DNA from: Thermoplasmata archaeon
Lineage (GTDB): Archaea > Thermoplasmatota > DTKX01 > JAHFTX01
Length of the DNA stretch: 64,000 nucleotides
Reading direction: 5' to 3'
Assembly: GCA_023265395.1 (NCBI GenBank)
Contig: JAHFTX010000005.1
Span: forward strand, 37,808-101,807
Positions 1 to 8,095 of the stretch are shown here, in pieces. The position numbers and the translations under genes are program-made. The notes under the pieces were generated by a model. That model saw nothing but the letters and a program-made list of their open reading frames with translations. It was not told the DNA's origin and did not search any database. How positions within the stretch are numbered: the first letter of the stretch is position 1; each line of letters starts with the position of its first letter.

Positions 1-1
1 C

Positions 2-70
2 CTGCGAGACCTCCGGCGGGTCGTCGCGGAATTCTCGTCGACCTTCAATCGACTCAAGAAGGATCTCTAG
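2..70 (+). CDS. C-terminal end of an unidentified protein (partial)
   Basis: An open frame enters from the left edge and stops at TAG 68-70. The 22 visible residues are amphipathic and charged (ending NRLKKDL), which suits a helical C-terminus. Nothing here identifies the family. It lies 40 bp from the 3' end of the convergent tRNA-Asn gene. The call rests only on frame and composition. Confidence 0.45.
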   Translation: MRDLRRVVAEFSSTFNRLKKDL

Positions 71-109
71 AGCCCTCCGATAGCCGGGCTGCGGGACCCT
101 GGTCGGGAC

Positions 110-180
110 GCCGTCGACCGGATTCGAACCGGCGACCACTCGGTTAACAGCCGAGCGCTCTACCGCTAAGCTACGACGGC
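110..180 (-). tRNA. tRNA-Asn (anticodon GTT)
   Basis: The minus strand folds as a 71-nt cloverleaf. The acceptor stem is GCCGTCG/CGACGGC, the anticodon stem CTCGG/CCGAG encloses loop CTGTTAA, and the T arm has a TTCGAAT loop. The anticodon GTT decodes Asn. There is no room for an intron and the 3' CCA is not encoded. A TATA-like box lies about 30 nt upstream (208-215). Confidence 0.95.
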
Positions 181-207
181 AACGGGGGCTGCCCAACGGG
201 CAATCGT

Positions 208-215
208 CCTTTAAG
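208..215 (-). promoter_or_regulatory. TATA-like box of tRNA-Asn
   Basis: On the minus strand CTTAAAGG is centred about 32 nt upstream of the tRNA 5' end, which predicts a start a few nucleotides before the mature tRNA. The same bases read CCTTTAAG on the plus strand, so some use by the divergent surface-protein gene cannot be excluded. Confidence 0.5.
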
Positions 216-331
216 CATTGCTCCAGCGCCGACATGAAGGCGGTCTCGAGACGGCCAGGGTGCGTCTGCTTCCCTCCCTCGCTGAGCGGCCCCCAGCAAA
301 GTTCATACGCCGCAGCGGGGTGGTCGAGAGG

Positions 332-3300
332 ATGCAGGCCCAGGCGCGGCCCGGCGCCCCCTTGCTGGCGTCGTCGGCCATCCTCGCACCCTCGTTGCTC
401 CCCCTGGCGCTGCTGGTGCTGACACTCACCCCGGCAATGCTCCAGGCCACGGCCGATCTTGGGCCGGGACCGCCGGTCGATGGCGACTGGGTGGTCAGTG
501 GGACCGAGAGTTACAGCAACCGCACCCTGCTGGTCAACGGCTCGCTGCGCATCCAGTTCCCCGGTCTGTTGACCCTGACCGACACCGTCGTCCTGTTCAA
601 CTCCTCCGACAGCAGCACCCGGTCGATCGAGGTCGCAGGCGGCGGGAGCCTGAGCGCCACCAACACCTTCTTCCAGGCCATCGGCGGCAAGGAGACGCTC
701 TCGATGGTGCTCAACGGCACGGTCGTGCTCACCAACGTCACCTTGCAGAATGCCACCTCGCCGGGACCGAGCGTCTATGGAATCGCCATCAACGGCGGTG
801 CACTGGTCCAGATCCGCAAGAGCACCATCCTGCGCTGCGAGGGCGTTGGCGTCCTCCTCAACGGACCACTGGACACGCTGATCGAGGACACGACCATCCG
901 CCAGTGCGGTACGGGGATCCGCATCGAGGACCAGAGTGCACCCAGCGGGATGGGACCGACGATCCGCGGCAGCCTCATCACCGATACCGACAGCAATGGG
1001 ATCTACGCCGGCACCAACACCCAGGGACTGATTGCCAACACCACCATCTCGGAGGGGCACGCCCGGGCCCTGACGCTCCAGAAGAGCGCCATCGAGGTCG
1101 CCGATGGCAACCTCTCGACGGCACGGGAGGGCCAGGTGGCCGTCTTCGTCTTCGGGGGCGCGCCCCTGCTGACGCACAACGTCATACGCTCCAACGGCAC
1201 GGGGGCGCGCATCGCCGGTGGCTCGTCGGCCGTCGTCTCCAACAACACCTTCCATGGCAACGGTGCGGCGATGGGATTGGGAGTCCTGGTGACGGAGGAC
1301 AGCCCTGCGCTGGTGCGCGACAACACCTTCGATGACCTCATCCGCGTGGGCATCCGTGTCAGCGGAGGCTCAGCGGCCCAGCTGCGGCAGAACCGGTTGG
1401 CCAACCTCACCGAGGCGGGCGTCGACGTCGAGACCACCTCAGCGCCGATCATCGATGGCAACGTCTTCGACGGCGGGGCCGTCGGGGTGCGGTCGAGCTC
1501 CTCCGCGCCATGGGTGGTGGGCAACACCTTCGTGTCTCAGACCTCGGCCGCGGTCAACATCAGTGGGTTTGGCCTGGCCAATGCGCTCATTGGCGGCAAC
1601 ACCTTCACGGGCGGCAACGTCGGGGTCCGCTGCAACATCGGCGGCCCCTCAATCATCGACAACGTCTTCAGTTCGGTGGCACTGGCGGCGATCCGGTGCA
1701 ACGATGCGGCACCCTCGGTGCTCCAGAACGAGGTCTCCGGTGGCGGGCACGGCATCGAATTGACCGATGTCGGTGGTGGCAGTGTCCAAGGCAACCATCT
1801 CGTCGGCGTCGAACAGGCGATCGTCCTCACGCGGAGCCCGAGGACGATCAGCGGCAACACCATCGAAAACTCCGGCTTCGGCCTAGTGGTGCGACAGACC
1901 CAGGTGGAGGCTGAGGGCAACACCTACACCGACTCCACCTTCGCCGACTACCTGCTGGCGGAGCAGACCCTGGTGACGACCCATACGGACCGCTTCGCCG
2001 ACGATGGCGTGATCGTCGATGGCACCAGCATGGTGGAGGTCGAGGCGAGCAAGGGGTTCCGCATCCACAGCAGCGACGGATCCCTGCTGGGCAATGCCCG
2101 AGTCACCTTCCAGAACAGCTCAGGGGAGGTGGTCTATGGCAACCTGGTCTCCTCCCCCGTTGACGGGACCATCGACCCGCGGACCTACGTGCTGCGGACC
2201 TTCAGCGCCCAAGGTTGGGATGTCCGCACCCCCATCACCGCGACCGTGCGAGCAGACCTGCTCGATCCCTTCGACAACGTCACGACCGTGACCTTCGACA
2301 ACAGTACGTACCAGGACCTGTACTACGACTTCCGGCCCACGATCGTCAGCGGGGGATTGCTCGTGGCCGACGAGGGCCAGCCCCTCTGGCTCGACCTGAG
2401 CGCCAGCATCTCCGATCTGGACGACCCCAAGGGCACGTTAGGAATCTCCAGTGACGACCCGGCGGTGCAGGAGATCGATGGGCTGCGCTTGGCGCTGCAG
2501 TACGATGACGTGCCCCAGGAGTGGCCCTTCCTGACGGTGCTCCGTCTGACCCTGCACGACCCGCTAGCAAGTAGCCAGGCCGAGGTCCAGGTCAAGGTGT
2601 TCCCACAGAACGACCTCCCCCGGTTGCTGGCGCCGATCCCCAGCGCGACCGTCGAGGAGGGGGAGAGCTGGCAGCTCGACCTGCATGCGAGCTTCGATGA
2701 CGAGGAACACCCGGAGAACCTCACCTTCAGTTCGAACTTCCCCGACGCGTTGACTTTCGACGAAGGGAGCCGCACCGTGACCTGGGAGCCTGCGGCCAAT
2801 GCCACGAGCCTGCAAGGGGTCGTCATCACTGCCTCCGAGCGCGAGGCCCCGGTGCAGGTGGTCCATTCCAACCTCTTCGATCTCTCCTTCGTGCCCTTCA
2901 ACGACCCGCCGATCTACCTGGGAGGACTGCGGGGCAAGCAGGTTCTCGAGGACACCACGCACGAAGTGCGCTTGGACGATCTCTTCACCGACGAAGAGGA
3001 CCCCGACGGCCTCGTCTTCACGGCCAACTACGACGAGGTGGTGATCGATCCGGTCTCCCGCGCCGCCAGCTGGACCCCGACCCAGAGCAGCCGTGACCTG
3101 ATCAACCTGCAATTGAGCGCGCATGATGCCACCGACCCTGAGCTGGTGACCCAAAGTGCCCAGGTCAACTGGATCGCCATCAAGGTCGACGACCCGCCAG
3201 TCTACCGCGGCGGGCTGGGGGACGTCAACGTCACGGAGGGTGGCTTCTGGGACCACTCCCTCGACGACCTGTTCTTCGACGAGGAGGGGACACCGCTGAC

Positions 3301-4036
3301 CTTCTCGGTCAACAAGCCGCTGGCCAGTAGCGGGCTGCTGATCGAGCGTTCGCCCCAGGGAGGGTGGATCATCCTCTGGCGACCGACCGTCGATAACGGG
3401 GGAGAGAACCTCACCTCGGTGATCATCACGGCCTACGATTCGCGCCACCAGTCAGCCCAGAGCATCCCCTTCAACCTCACCTTCACGCCCATCGACGACG
3501 GGCCGCCCGGCGGCCCCGTGCGCGTCGAAACCATCCCCGCCTGGGTCTGGGGCGCCCTGATCGTCGGCGCCGTGGTGCCCGCCGCGGGACTGCTGCTGCA
3601 CCGTCGCTACATCACCGAGCGCTATGAGTTGCGTGAGCTGTTCCTCATCTACCATGACGGACGCCTGATCACCCACGCACGGGCGACCGAGGAGGAGGCG
3701 ATCGACGAGGACATCCTCGCCTCGATGCTCACGGCGATCCAGGAGTTCGTCAAGGAGTCGCTGGGCAACAAGGGCACCGCCGCTGGGACGGGAGCGGGGG
3801 TCGTCAAGGACCTCGATGAGATGACCTATGGGGACCTCCGCATCGTCATCGAGCGCCGCGAGGACATGTACCTCGCGGCCGTCATCAAGGGATTCCCAGC
3901 CCGGCGGTTACGCAACCTCATGCAGACGCTGATGGCCCAGATCGCCGCTGCCTACGGGCCCGTCCTGGAGAATTGGGATGGCGACAACAAGCGCCTCCCG
4001 GCGATCCAGGCCTTCTTGATCACGATGTTCCTCTGA
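332..4036 (+). CDS. Giant surface protein: beta-helix, Ig/cadherin-like repeats, TM, roadblock-like tail
   Basis: Predicted type I membrane protein of 1234 residues. A signal peptide covers about residues 10-38. Residues 75-555 are a right-handed parallel beta-helix with short N/G-turn repeats such as GNTF and IRNN (NosD/pectate-lyase-like fold). Ig/cadherin-like modules with NDPP-type linkers occupy about 760-1060. One TM helix lies at 1067-1088 (WVWGALIVGAVVPAAGLLL). The cytoplasmic tail of about 145 residues begins LRELFLIYHDGRLITH and resembles the roadblock/longin-like tail seen on some archaeal membrane proteins. ATG 332 is chosen because it places the signal peptide at the N-terminus and a weak TATA-like TTCATAC lies 27 nt upstream. 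The open frame extends to ATG 218, but that would add 38 uncharacteristic residues. Likely roles are adhesion or sensing; the ligand is unknown. Confidence 0.85.
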   Translation: MQAQARPGAPLLASSAILAPSLLPLALLVLTLTPAMLQATADLGPGPPVDGDWVVSGTESYSNRTLLVNGSLRIQFPGLLTLTDTVVLFNSSDSSTRSIEVAGGGSLSATNTFFQAIGGKETLSMVLNGTVVLTNVTLQNATSPGPSVYGIAINGGALVQIRKSTILRCEGVGVLLNGPLDTLIEDTTIRQCGTGIRIEDQSAPSGMGPTIRGSLITDTDSNGIYAGTNTQGLIANTTISEGHARALTLQKSAIEVADGNLSTAREGQVAVFVFGGAPLLTHNVIRSNGTGARIAGGSSAVVSNNTFHGNGAAMGLGVLVTEDSPALVRDNTFDDLIRVGIRVSGGSAAQLRQNRLANLTEAGVDVETTSAPIIDGNVFDGGAVGVRSSSSAPWVVGNTFVSQTSAAVNISGFGLANALIGGNTFTGGNVGVRCNIGGPSIIDNVFSSVALAAIRCNDAAPSVLQNEVSGGGHGIELTDVGGGSVQGNHLVGVEQAIVLTRSPRTISGNTIENSGFGLVVRQTQVEAEGNTYTDSTFADYLLAEQTLVTTHTDRFADDGVIVDGTSMVEVEASKGFRIHSSDGSLLGNARVTFQNSSGEVVYGNLVSSPVDGTIDPRTYVLRTFSAQGWDVRTPITATVRADLLDPFDNVTTVTFDNSTYQDLYYDFRPTIVSGGLLVADEGQPLWLDLSASISDLDDPKGTLGISSDDPAVQEIDGLRLALQYDDVPQEWPFLTVLRLTLHDPLASSQAEVQVKVFPQNDLPRLLAPIPSATVEEGESWQLDLHASFDDEEHPENLTFSSNFPDALTFDEGSRTVTWEPAANATSLQGVVITASEREAPVQVVHSNLFDLSFVPFNDPPIYLGGLRGKQVLEDTTHEVRLDDLFTDEEDPDGLVFTANYDEVVIDPVSRAASWTPTQSSRDLINLQLSAHDATDPELVTQSAQVNWIAIKVDDPPVYRGGLGDVNVTEGGFWDHSLDDLFFDEEGTPLTFSVNKPLASSGLLIERSPQGGWIILWRPTVDNGGENLTSVIITAYDSRHQSAQSIPFNLTFTPIDDGPPGGPVRVETIPAWVWGALIVGAVVPAAGLLLHRRYITERYELRELFLIYHDGRLITHARATEEEAIDEDILASMLTAIQEFVKESLGNKGTAAGTGAGVVKDLDEMTYGDLRIVIERREDMYLAAVIKGFPARRLRNLMQTLMAQIAAAYGPVLENWDGDNKRLPAIQAFLITMFL

Positions 4037-4067
4037 GCGGAGGCGCCGTTGCGGCGCAGGATGAAGC

Positions 4068-4077
4068 CTTTTATACT
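4068..4077 (+). promoter_or_regulatory. TATA box for the aldolase-dehydrogenase operon
   Basis: CTTTTATACT stands out in GC-rich surroundings just after the stop of the upstream gene. It predicts transcription from about 4100 and a leader of about 65 nt before the SD-led ATG at 4165. Confidence 0.65.
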
Positions 4078-4164
4078 CCGCGCCCGGTCGCGAAGGTGCC
4101 CGCGCGATTGGGTGGTGGCATCACCGCCCAAGGGTGCGCGGACCCACCTGGGAGGTGCCCGCCG

Positions 4165-5046
4165 ATGCAGTGGGGATTGCACAACCGGCTCGCGCGCATC
4201 ATCCGACCATCCGACCACCGCTGCGTGATGCTGGCGGTCGACCATGGCTACTTCCTCGGGCCGACGCGCAAGCTCGAGGATGCACGGTCGACGATCACGC
4301 CCTTGCTGCCCTACGCCGACTGCTTGATGGTCACTCGCGGCCTCGTGCGCACCTGCGTCAACCCCGACACCTCGACGGCCATCATGTTGCGCGTCAGCGG
4401 CGGCCCCTCGGTAGTCGGGCCAAGCCTCGCAGACGAGGCGATCACCACCGCCTTCGAGGATGCGTTGCGGATCAACGCTGCGGGGGTCACCGCCTCCATC
4501 TTCGTGGGCACCCCCTACGAGCGGCAGACCGTGGCGGGGTTGGCCGAGCTGGTCAACCAGGGCGAACGCTACGGCATGCCGGTGATGGCGGTGACCGCGG
4601 TTGGCAAGGAGCTCGAGTCACGCACGGCGCGGTTCCTGGGACTGTGCTCGCGCATGGCCGCCGAGATGGGTGCGCACATGGTCAAGACCTACTACTGCGA
4701 GGACTTCGGCAAGGTCGTCGAGAGCTGTCCGGTGCCCATCGTCATCGCGGGGGGTCCCAAGCTCGATACCGAGCGGGACGTCTTCGAGATGGTCGCCAAC
4801 GCCGTCGCCCTCGGTGCCGTCGGCTGCGACATGGGCCGCAACATCTGGCAGCATGATCACCCGATCCCGATGATCACGGCCATCCGCAAGATCGTCCACG
4901 ACGGTTACGACGCCAAGGACGCCCACGACCACTTCACCACGGCCTGCAACGCGCGCCACGTCGCGCAGCGGGGCGCTACGCCGCGCACCACCAAGGGTCG
5001 CACCGCCAAGGCCGCCACGCGCAAGGGCCGCCCTTCGCGCACCTGA
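4165..5046 (+). CDS. LsrF/DhnA-type class I aldolase family protein
   Basis: The 293-residue TIM-barrel protein resembles LsrF (3-hydroxy-5-phosphonooxypentane-2,4-dione thiolase) and archaeal class I aldolases. Recognisable blocks are WGLHNRLARI at the N-terminus, VMLAVDHGYFLGP, the Schiff-base region MVKTYYCEDF (Lys174), PVPIVIAGGPK and VGCDMGRNIWQ. The Lys and the phosphate-binding glycines are present, so it should be active; the substrate is not determined. ATG 4165 is supported by GGAGGTG at 4151-4157 with 7-nt spacing. The last 20 or so residues are an unusual Lys/Arg/Thr/Ala-rich tail not seen in typical LsrF. An alcohol dehydrogenase follows after 9 nt, so the two probably form one pathway. 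Autoinducer-2 metabolism is unlikely to be the role in an archaeon. Confidence 0.85.
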   Translation: MQWGLHNRLARIIRPSDHRCVMLAVDHGYFLGPTRKLEDARSTITPLLPYADCLMVTRGLVRTCVNPDTSTAIMLRVSGGPSVVGPSLADEAITTAFEDALRINAAGVTASIFVGTPYERQTVAGLAELVNQGERYGMPVMAVTAVGKELESRTARFLGLCSRMAAEMGAHMVKTYYCEDFGKVVESCPVPIVIAGGPKLDTERDVFEMVANAVALGAVGCDMGRNIWQHDHPIPMITAIRKIVHDGYDAKDAHDHFTTACNARHVAQRGATPRTTKGRTAKAATRKGRPSRT

Positions 5047-5055
5047 GGTGCCGCC

Positions 5056-6099
5056 ATGGCCCTGCCGGCGACCATGGACGTCGCCACCTACTACCGCAAC
5101 GACGACGTGCGCATCGAACGGATGCCACTGCCCCACATCGGGCCGGGCGAGATGCTCCTGCAGGTGCGCGCCAGCGGCATCTGCGGCAGCGATGTCATGG
5201 AGTGGTATCGTGCGCCCAAGGCCCCGTTGGTGCTGGGCCATGAGGTCAGCGGCACCGTCGATGCCATCGGCGCAGGCGTCGAGCACTTTGCGGTCGGGGA
5301 TCGTGTGATGGCGACTCACCACGTCCCCTGCCTCCGGTGCCACCACTGCCTGCGGGGCCACCAATCGGTCTGCGACGAGCTGCGGACGACCACCTTCGAA
5401 CCCGGGGGCTTTGCCCAGTACATCCGCCTCCCCGCCGCCAACGTCGAGCGTGGCACGCTGGCGCTGCCTCCGCAGGTGGACTTCGACAGCGCGACCTTCA
5501 TCGAGCCGCTGGGGTGCGTCGTGCGTGGGCTGCGCCTCGCCCGGTGGGCCGTGGGTGACTCGGTGCTGGTGATGGGCAGCGGGATCACCGGGTTGCTCAA
5601 CCTGCTGGCGCTGCATGCCCAAGGGGCAGGGACGGTGGTGCTCACGGACCTGGTCGACTATCGACTGAGGATGGCTCGCAGCTTGGGCGCGACGGCCGCC
5701 GTGCGCGCCGATGGCGACGTCGCGGCGGCGCTGCGCAGCGCCAACGAGGGTCGGTTGGCCGACCTGGTCATCGTCTGCACCGGCGCACCGCGAGCCCTCG
5801 AGGGGGCGCTCGACCTCGTCGAGCGCGGGGGCACCATCCTCTACTTCGCGCCGGCCGAGCCGGCCTACCGGCTGTCGCTCCCCTTCACCCGCCTGTGGAA
5901 GGACGAGGTGAACCTGACCACTAGCTATGCCGCATCGCCCGGTGACCTTCGCATCGCGCTGGCCCTCCTGGCCAATGGGCGCGTCGATGTCCGCCAGATG
6001 ATCACCCATCGGCTGCCGCTGCAGCAGGCGGCGCAAGGGTTCTCGCTGGTGGCCGCGGCAAGCGAATCGATGAAGGTCATCCTCCACCCGAGCGGATGA
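5056..6099 (+). CDS. Zinc-dependent medium-chain alcohol/polyol dehydrogenase
   Basis: Cytosolic MDR-family oxidoreductase of 347 residues, the usual length. Catalytic zinc ligands are Cys43 in GICGSD and His62/Glu63 in LGHEVSG. Structural zinc is bound by Cys92, Cys95, Cys98 and Cys106 (CLRCHHC...C). A Rossmann core begins VLVMGSGITGLLNL. It is closest in style to sorbitol/threonine dehydrogenases, so oxidation of a sugar or polyol alcohol is likely, but the substrate cannot be read from sequence. ATG 5056 follows GAGGTG at 5045-5050, which overlaps the stop of the aldolase gene and indicates translational coupling. Together with the aldolase it probably handles a phosphorylated or reduced sugar. 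Confidence 0.88.
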   Translation: MALPATMDVATYYRNDDVRIERMPLPHIGPGEMLLQVRASGICGSDVMEWYRAPKAPLVLGHEVSGTVDAIGAGVEHFAVGDRVMATHHVPCLRCHHCLRGHQSVCDELRTTTFEPGGFAQYIRLPAANVERGTLALPPQVDFDSATFIEPLGCVVRGLRLARWAVGDSVLVMGSGITGLLNLLALHAQGAGTVVLTDLVDYRLRMARSLGATAAVRADGDVAAALRSANEGRLADLVIVCTGAPRALEGALDLVERGGTILYFAPAEPAYRLSLPFTRLWKDEVNLTTSYAASPGDLRIALALLANGRVDVRQMITHRLPLQQAAQGFSLVAAASESMKVILHPSG

Positions 6100-6133
6100 G
6101 ACGCGCGACATCGGCTGCGCACCCTGCGGCGAT

Positions 6134-6205
6134 GGGCCCAGTCGGATTCGAACCGACGACCACTCGGTTATGAGCCGAGCGCTCTGACCCCTAAGCTATG
6201 GGCCC
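6134..6205 (-). tRNA. tRNA with anticodon CAT (elongator Met or Ile2)
   Basis: A 72-nt cloverleaf on the minus strand has acceptor stem GGGCCCA/TGGGCCC, anticodon stem CTCGG/CCGAG with loop CTCATAA, and T loop TTCGAAT. The anticodon stem lacks the GGG/CCC run of initiators, so it is not initiator tRNA. CAT then means elongator Met or an Ile2 tRNA whose wobble C is modified. The GGGCCCA acceptor leans toward an Ile-type body, but this is not decisive. Confidence 0.92.
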
Positions 6206-6294
6206 GGCAGGATGGGGGCGGCACCGCATCCGCGCGGCGGCCGCTACCGTATGGCGCAGGGCTGAACGTCGCAGCCATGGCCGGAAGGGGGAGT

Positions 6295-6366
6295 GGGACC
6301 GCTGAGATTTGAACTCAAGTCGCATGCACCCCAAGCATGTAGGATACCAAGCTACCCCACGGTCCC
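6295..6366 (-). tRNA. tRNA-Pro (anticodon GGG)
   Basis: A 72-nt minus-strand cloverleaf has acceptor stem GGGACCG/CGGTCCC, anticodon stem CATGC/GCATG enclosing TTGGGGT, and a TTCAAAT T loop. The anticodon is GGG. It lies 66 bp downstream of rpoN on the same strand with no obvious TATA box between, so it may be processed from the ribosomal-protein transcript. Confidence 0.94.
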
Positions 6367-6432
6367 ACGGGAGTTCAGCGACGCAGCACCGGCGCGCACC
6401 GGTGGGGCCGCTGCACCATTGGATGGTCCCAC

Positions 6433-6624
6433 TCAGTCATAGACCATCACGTCGTCGATCAGTTCCGAGTGGGAGAGGATCATGCGGCGGCAGCAATACC
6501 GCTCGAGGCCGAGTTCGTCGAGCGCAGCCTTTGGGCTGCCGCCCATCTTGATCTTGGTCTGGAAGGCCTCGTAGGCCGAGCCGACCACGCGGCCGCAGGT
6601 GAAGCATCGAATCGGGATGATCAT
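6433..6624 (-). CDS. rpoN: DNA-directed RNA polymerase subunit N (Rpo10)
   Basis: The 63-residue protein is the archaeal homologue of eukaryotic Rpb10 and part of the assembly platform of RNA polymerase. The zinc ligands are in [11 protein letters not shown] (Cys7, Cys10) and YCCRRM (Cys44, Cys45), the signature of the family. The length is normal. It is the fourth gene of the L18e-L13-S9-RpoN operon, 21 bp after the S9 stop. This is not the bacterial sigma-54 factor that shares the symbol. Confidence 0.97.
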   Translation of the reverse strand: MIIPIRCFTCGRVVGSAYEAFQTKIKMGGSPKAALDELGLERYCCRRMILSHSELIDDVMVYD

Positions 6625-6645
6625 CGTCGTGTTCCTCGGGGTTCC

Positions 6646-7074
6646 TTAGCGGTAGGACTTCTGGCGCTTCTTGCGGGCGCCGCGACCCAGTTGGTGCTTG
6701 GGCTCGCGCTGTCGGCTGTCGTTGACCAGCAGGCCACGGTCGATCCGACGGTAGCGCTCCTCCAGCGCCGTATCGCCGGTGAAGTCGACCAGGCCACGGG
6801 CGATGGCGGTGCGCACGGCAGCCGCTTGACCCATGGTGCCGCCACCCGAGACGACGACGGCGATGTCGACCTCCTTGACCACGTCTCCTGCGATCGCCAA
6901 GGGCTCGAGGATGCGCAGGCGCGCCAGTTCGGGCGTGACGATCTCCACCGGCTGGCTGTTGACCCGAACCCGGCCCTTGCCCTTGGTGACGGTGGCACGG
7001 GCGGTGGCGCTCTTGCGCTTGCCGCTGGTGGTGCTGACCTTGTTGGCCTTCTTCTTGGAGGTGCGCTTGGACAT
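6646..7074 (-). CDS. rps9: Ribosomal protein S9 (uS9)
   Basis: Small-subunit protein of 142 residues whose C-terminal tail reaches toward the P-site tRNA. The family signatures [18 protein letters not shown] and the terminal [11 protein letters not shown] are intact; the final Lys-Ser-Tyr-Arg is the universal tail. ATG 7074 is chosen over upstream codons because homology starts there (MSKRTSKKK) and earlier residues would overlap L13. It lies 10 bp after the L13 stop. The N-terminal 20 residues are a basic extension. Confidence 0.96.
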   Translation of the reverse strand: MSKRTSKKKANKVSTTSGKRKSATARATVTKGKGRVRVNSQPVEIVTPELARLRILEPLAIAGDVVKEVDIAVVVSGGGTMGQAAAVRTAIARGLVDFTGDTALEERYRRIDRGLLVNDSRQREPKHQLGRGARKKRQKSYR

Positions 7075-7084
7075 GGAGATTCGC

Positions 7085-7537
7085 CTACGCCTGCTTGCCC
7101 GAGTTGGGGCGCTCGGTGATGAAGGTGGCGCCCAGCTCCTTGGAGACCTCGCCCAGGAGCATGAAGCGCGCCCGGGAGCGGTAGACGGGGATGTGCTCGA
7201 ACTGCTGGCCCTTGAGGTCGCTGGGAACACCGATGTGCACCGTCAGCCGTTCATAGGCTGAGCGTCCCCGTGGCTTGTGGTAGGGGAGCATCCCACGGAC
7301 GGCGCGCTTGAGCAGCCGGTGGGGCATCCGCGGGAAGAAGGGGCCGCGACGCACCGAGCCGCGAACACGACGCTCCCGGTACTTGGCCATGATCTGAGCC
7401 CGGGAACCGGTGACCACGGCGTTTTGGGCGTTGACGATGACGATGGTCTCGCCCGCCAACAACCGTTTGGCCGCGGTGGAGCTGATGCGCCCGAGCGCAC
7501 CATCGGTGGCGTCGATGTAGCCGACCTTGTCGTCCAT
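7085..7537 (-). CDS. rpl13: Ribosomal protein L13 (uL13)
   Basis: Large-subunit protein of 150 residues. Typical archaeal blocks are [12 protein letters not shown] near the N-terminus, VVTGSR, and the highly conserved [22 protein letters not shown]. It begins 3 bp after the L18e stop and ends 10 bp before S9, so it is translated from a tight polycistronic message. Confidence 0.97.
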   Translation of the reverse strand: MDDKVGYIDATDGALGRISSTAAKRLLAGETIVIVNAQNAVVTGSRAQIMAKYRERRVRGSVRRGPFFPRMPHRLLKRAVRGMLPYHKPRGRSAYERLTVHIGVPSDLKGQQFEHIPVYRSRARFMLLGEVSKELGATFITERPNSGKQA

Positions 7538-7540
7538 TTG

Positions 7541-7903
7541 TCACCCCAGCAGCAGCAGCTTGCTCCCCTTTGGGTGGTCGGCACTCAACTGTGCCAACGT
7601 CAGGGCCTTGCCGCCGGCCTTCTCGATGCGCTCCTTGGCCTTGCCCGAGTAGGCATAGGCCCCCACCGTCAGCTTCTTCGTCAGCGCCCCCGTGGCAAGG
7701 ACTTTGCCCGGGACGACGACGGTCGCACCATCGGGCGCATGGCGATCGAGGTGGTGGAGATTGAGTTCGGCCCAGTGTCGGCCTGGTCCCGAGAGACGGT
7801 CGGCGACCGTACGCCACACCGGGGCGTCATTGGTCCGGGCCACGAGGCGCAGCTGGTCGATCAGGCCGACCAGGTTGGGATTGGTCTTGGTGGTCTGTGC
7901 CAT
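7541..7903 (-). CDS. rpl18e: Ribosomal protein L18e (eL18)
   Basis: Archaeal/eukaryotic-type large-subunit protein of 120 residues. KTNPNLVGLIDQL, VVVPGKVLATG, YSGKAKERIEKAGG and the terminal HPKGSKLLLLG are diagnostic. It is the first gene of the operon. ATG 7903 gives the expected N-terminus MAQTTKTNPNL. A TATA box at 7960-7970 predicts a leader of about 30 nt. Confidence 0.96.
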   Translation of the reverse strand: MAQTTKTNPNLVGLIDQLRLVARTNDAPVWRTVADRLSGPGRHWAELNLHHLDRHAPDGATVVVPGKVLATGALTKKLTVGAYAYSGKAKERIEKAGGKALTLAQLSADHPKGSKLLLLG

Positions 7904-7959
7904 GCTCAATACGCCCCTGCGGCCGGGCAGGCCGGGCTGTCCCCAACCCAGGAACCTCA

Positions 7960-7970
7960 CTTAAACCTAG
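7960..7970 (-). promoter_or_regulatory. TATA box of the L18e-L13-S9-RpoN operon
   Basis: The minus strand reads CTAGGTTTAAG in a GC-rich context. Its position predicts initiation near 7935 and a short leader before the L18e ATG at 7903. No other TATA-like element was seen before rpoN. Confidence 0.65.
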
Positions 7971-8095
7971 CGGGCGGCCTCGAAGGGAACAGGGGAGGCC
8001 CAGCAGAAGTGCGCGGGCCTTGGGTCGACCCTCGATGGGGGGCCACCCCCTCGACCGCGCAGCGGTGCTCGGCCAAGGGGGCGGTTGGGCTGGGA

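Noticed and set aside
6433..6624. Sigma-54 factor suggested by the symbol rpoN
   Set aside because: The 63-residue zinc protein with CFTCG and YCCRRM is archaeal Rpo10; sigma-54 is unrelated and much larger.
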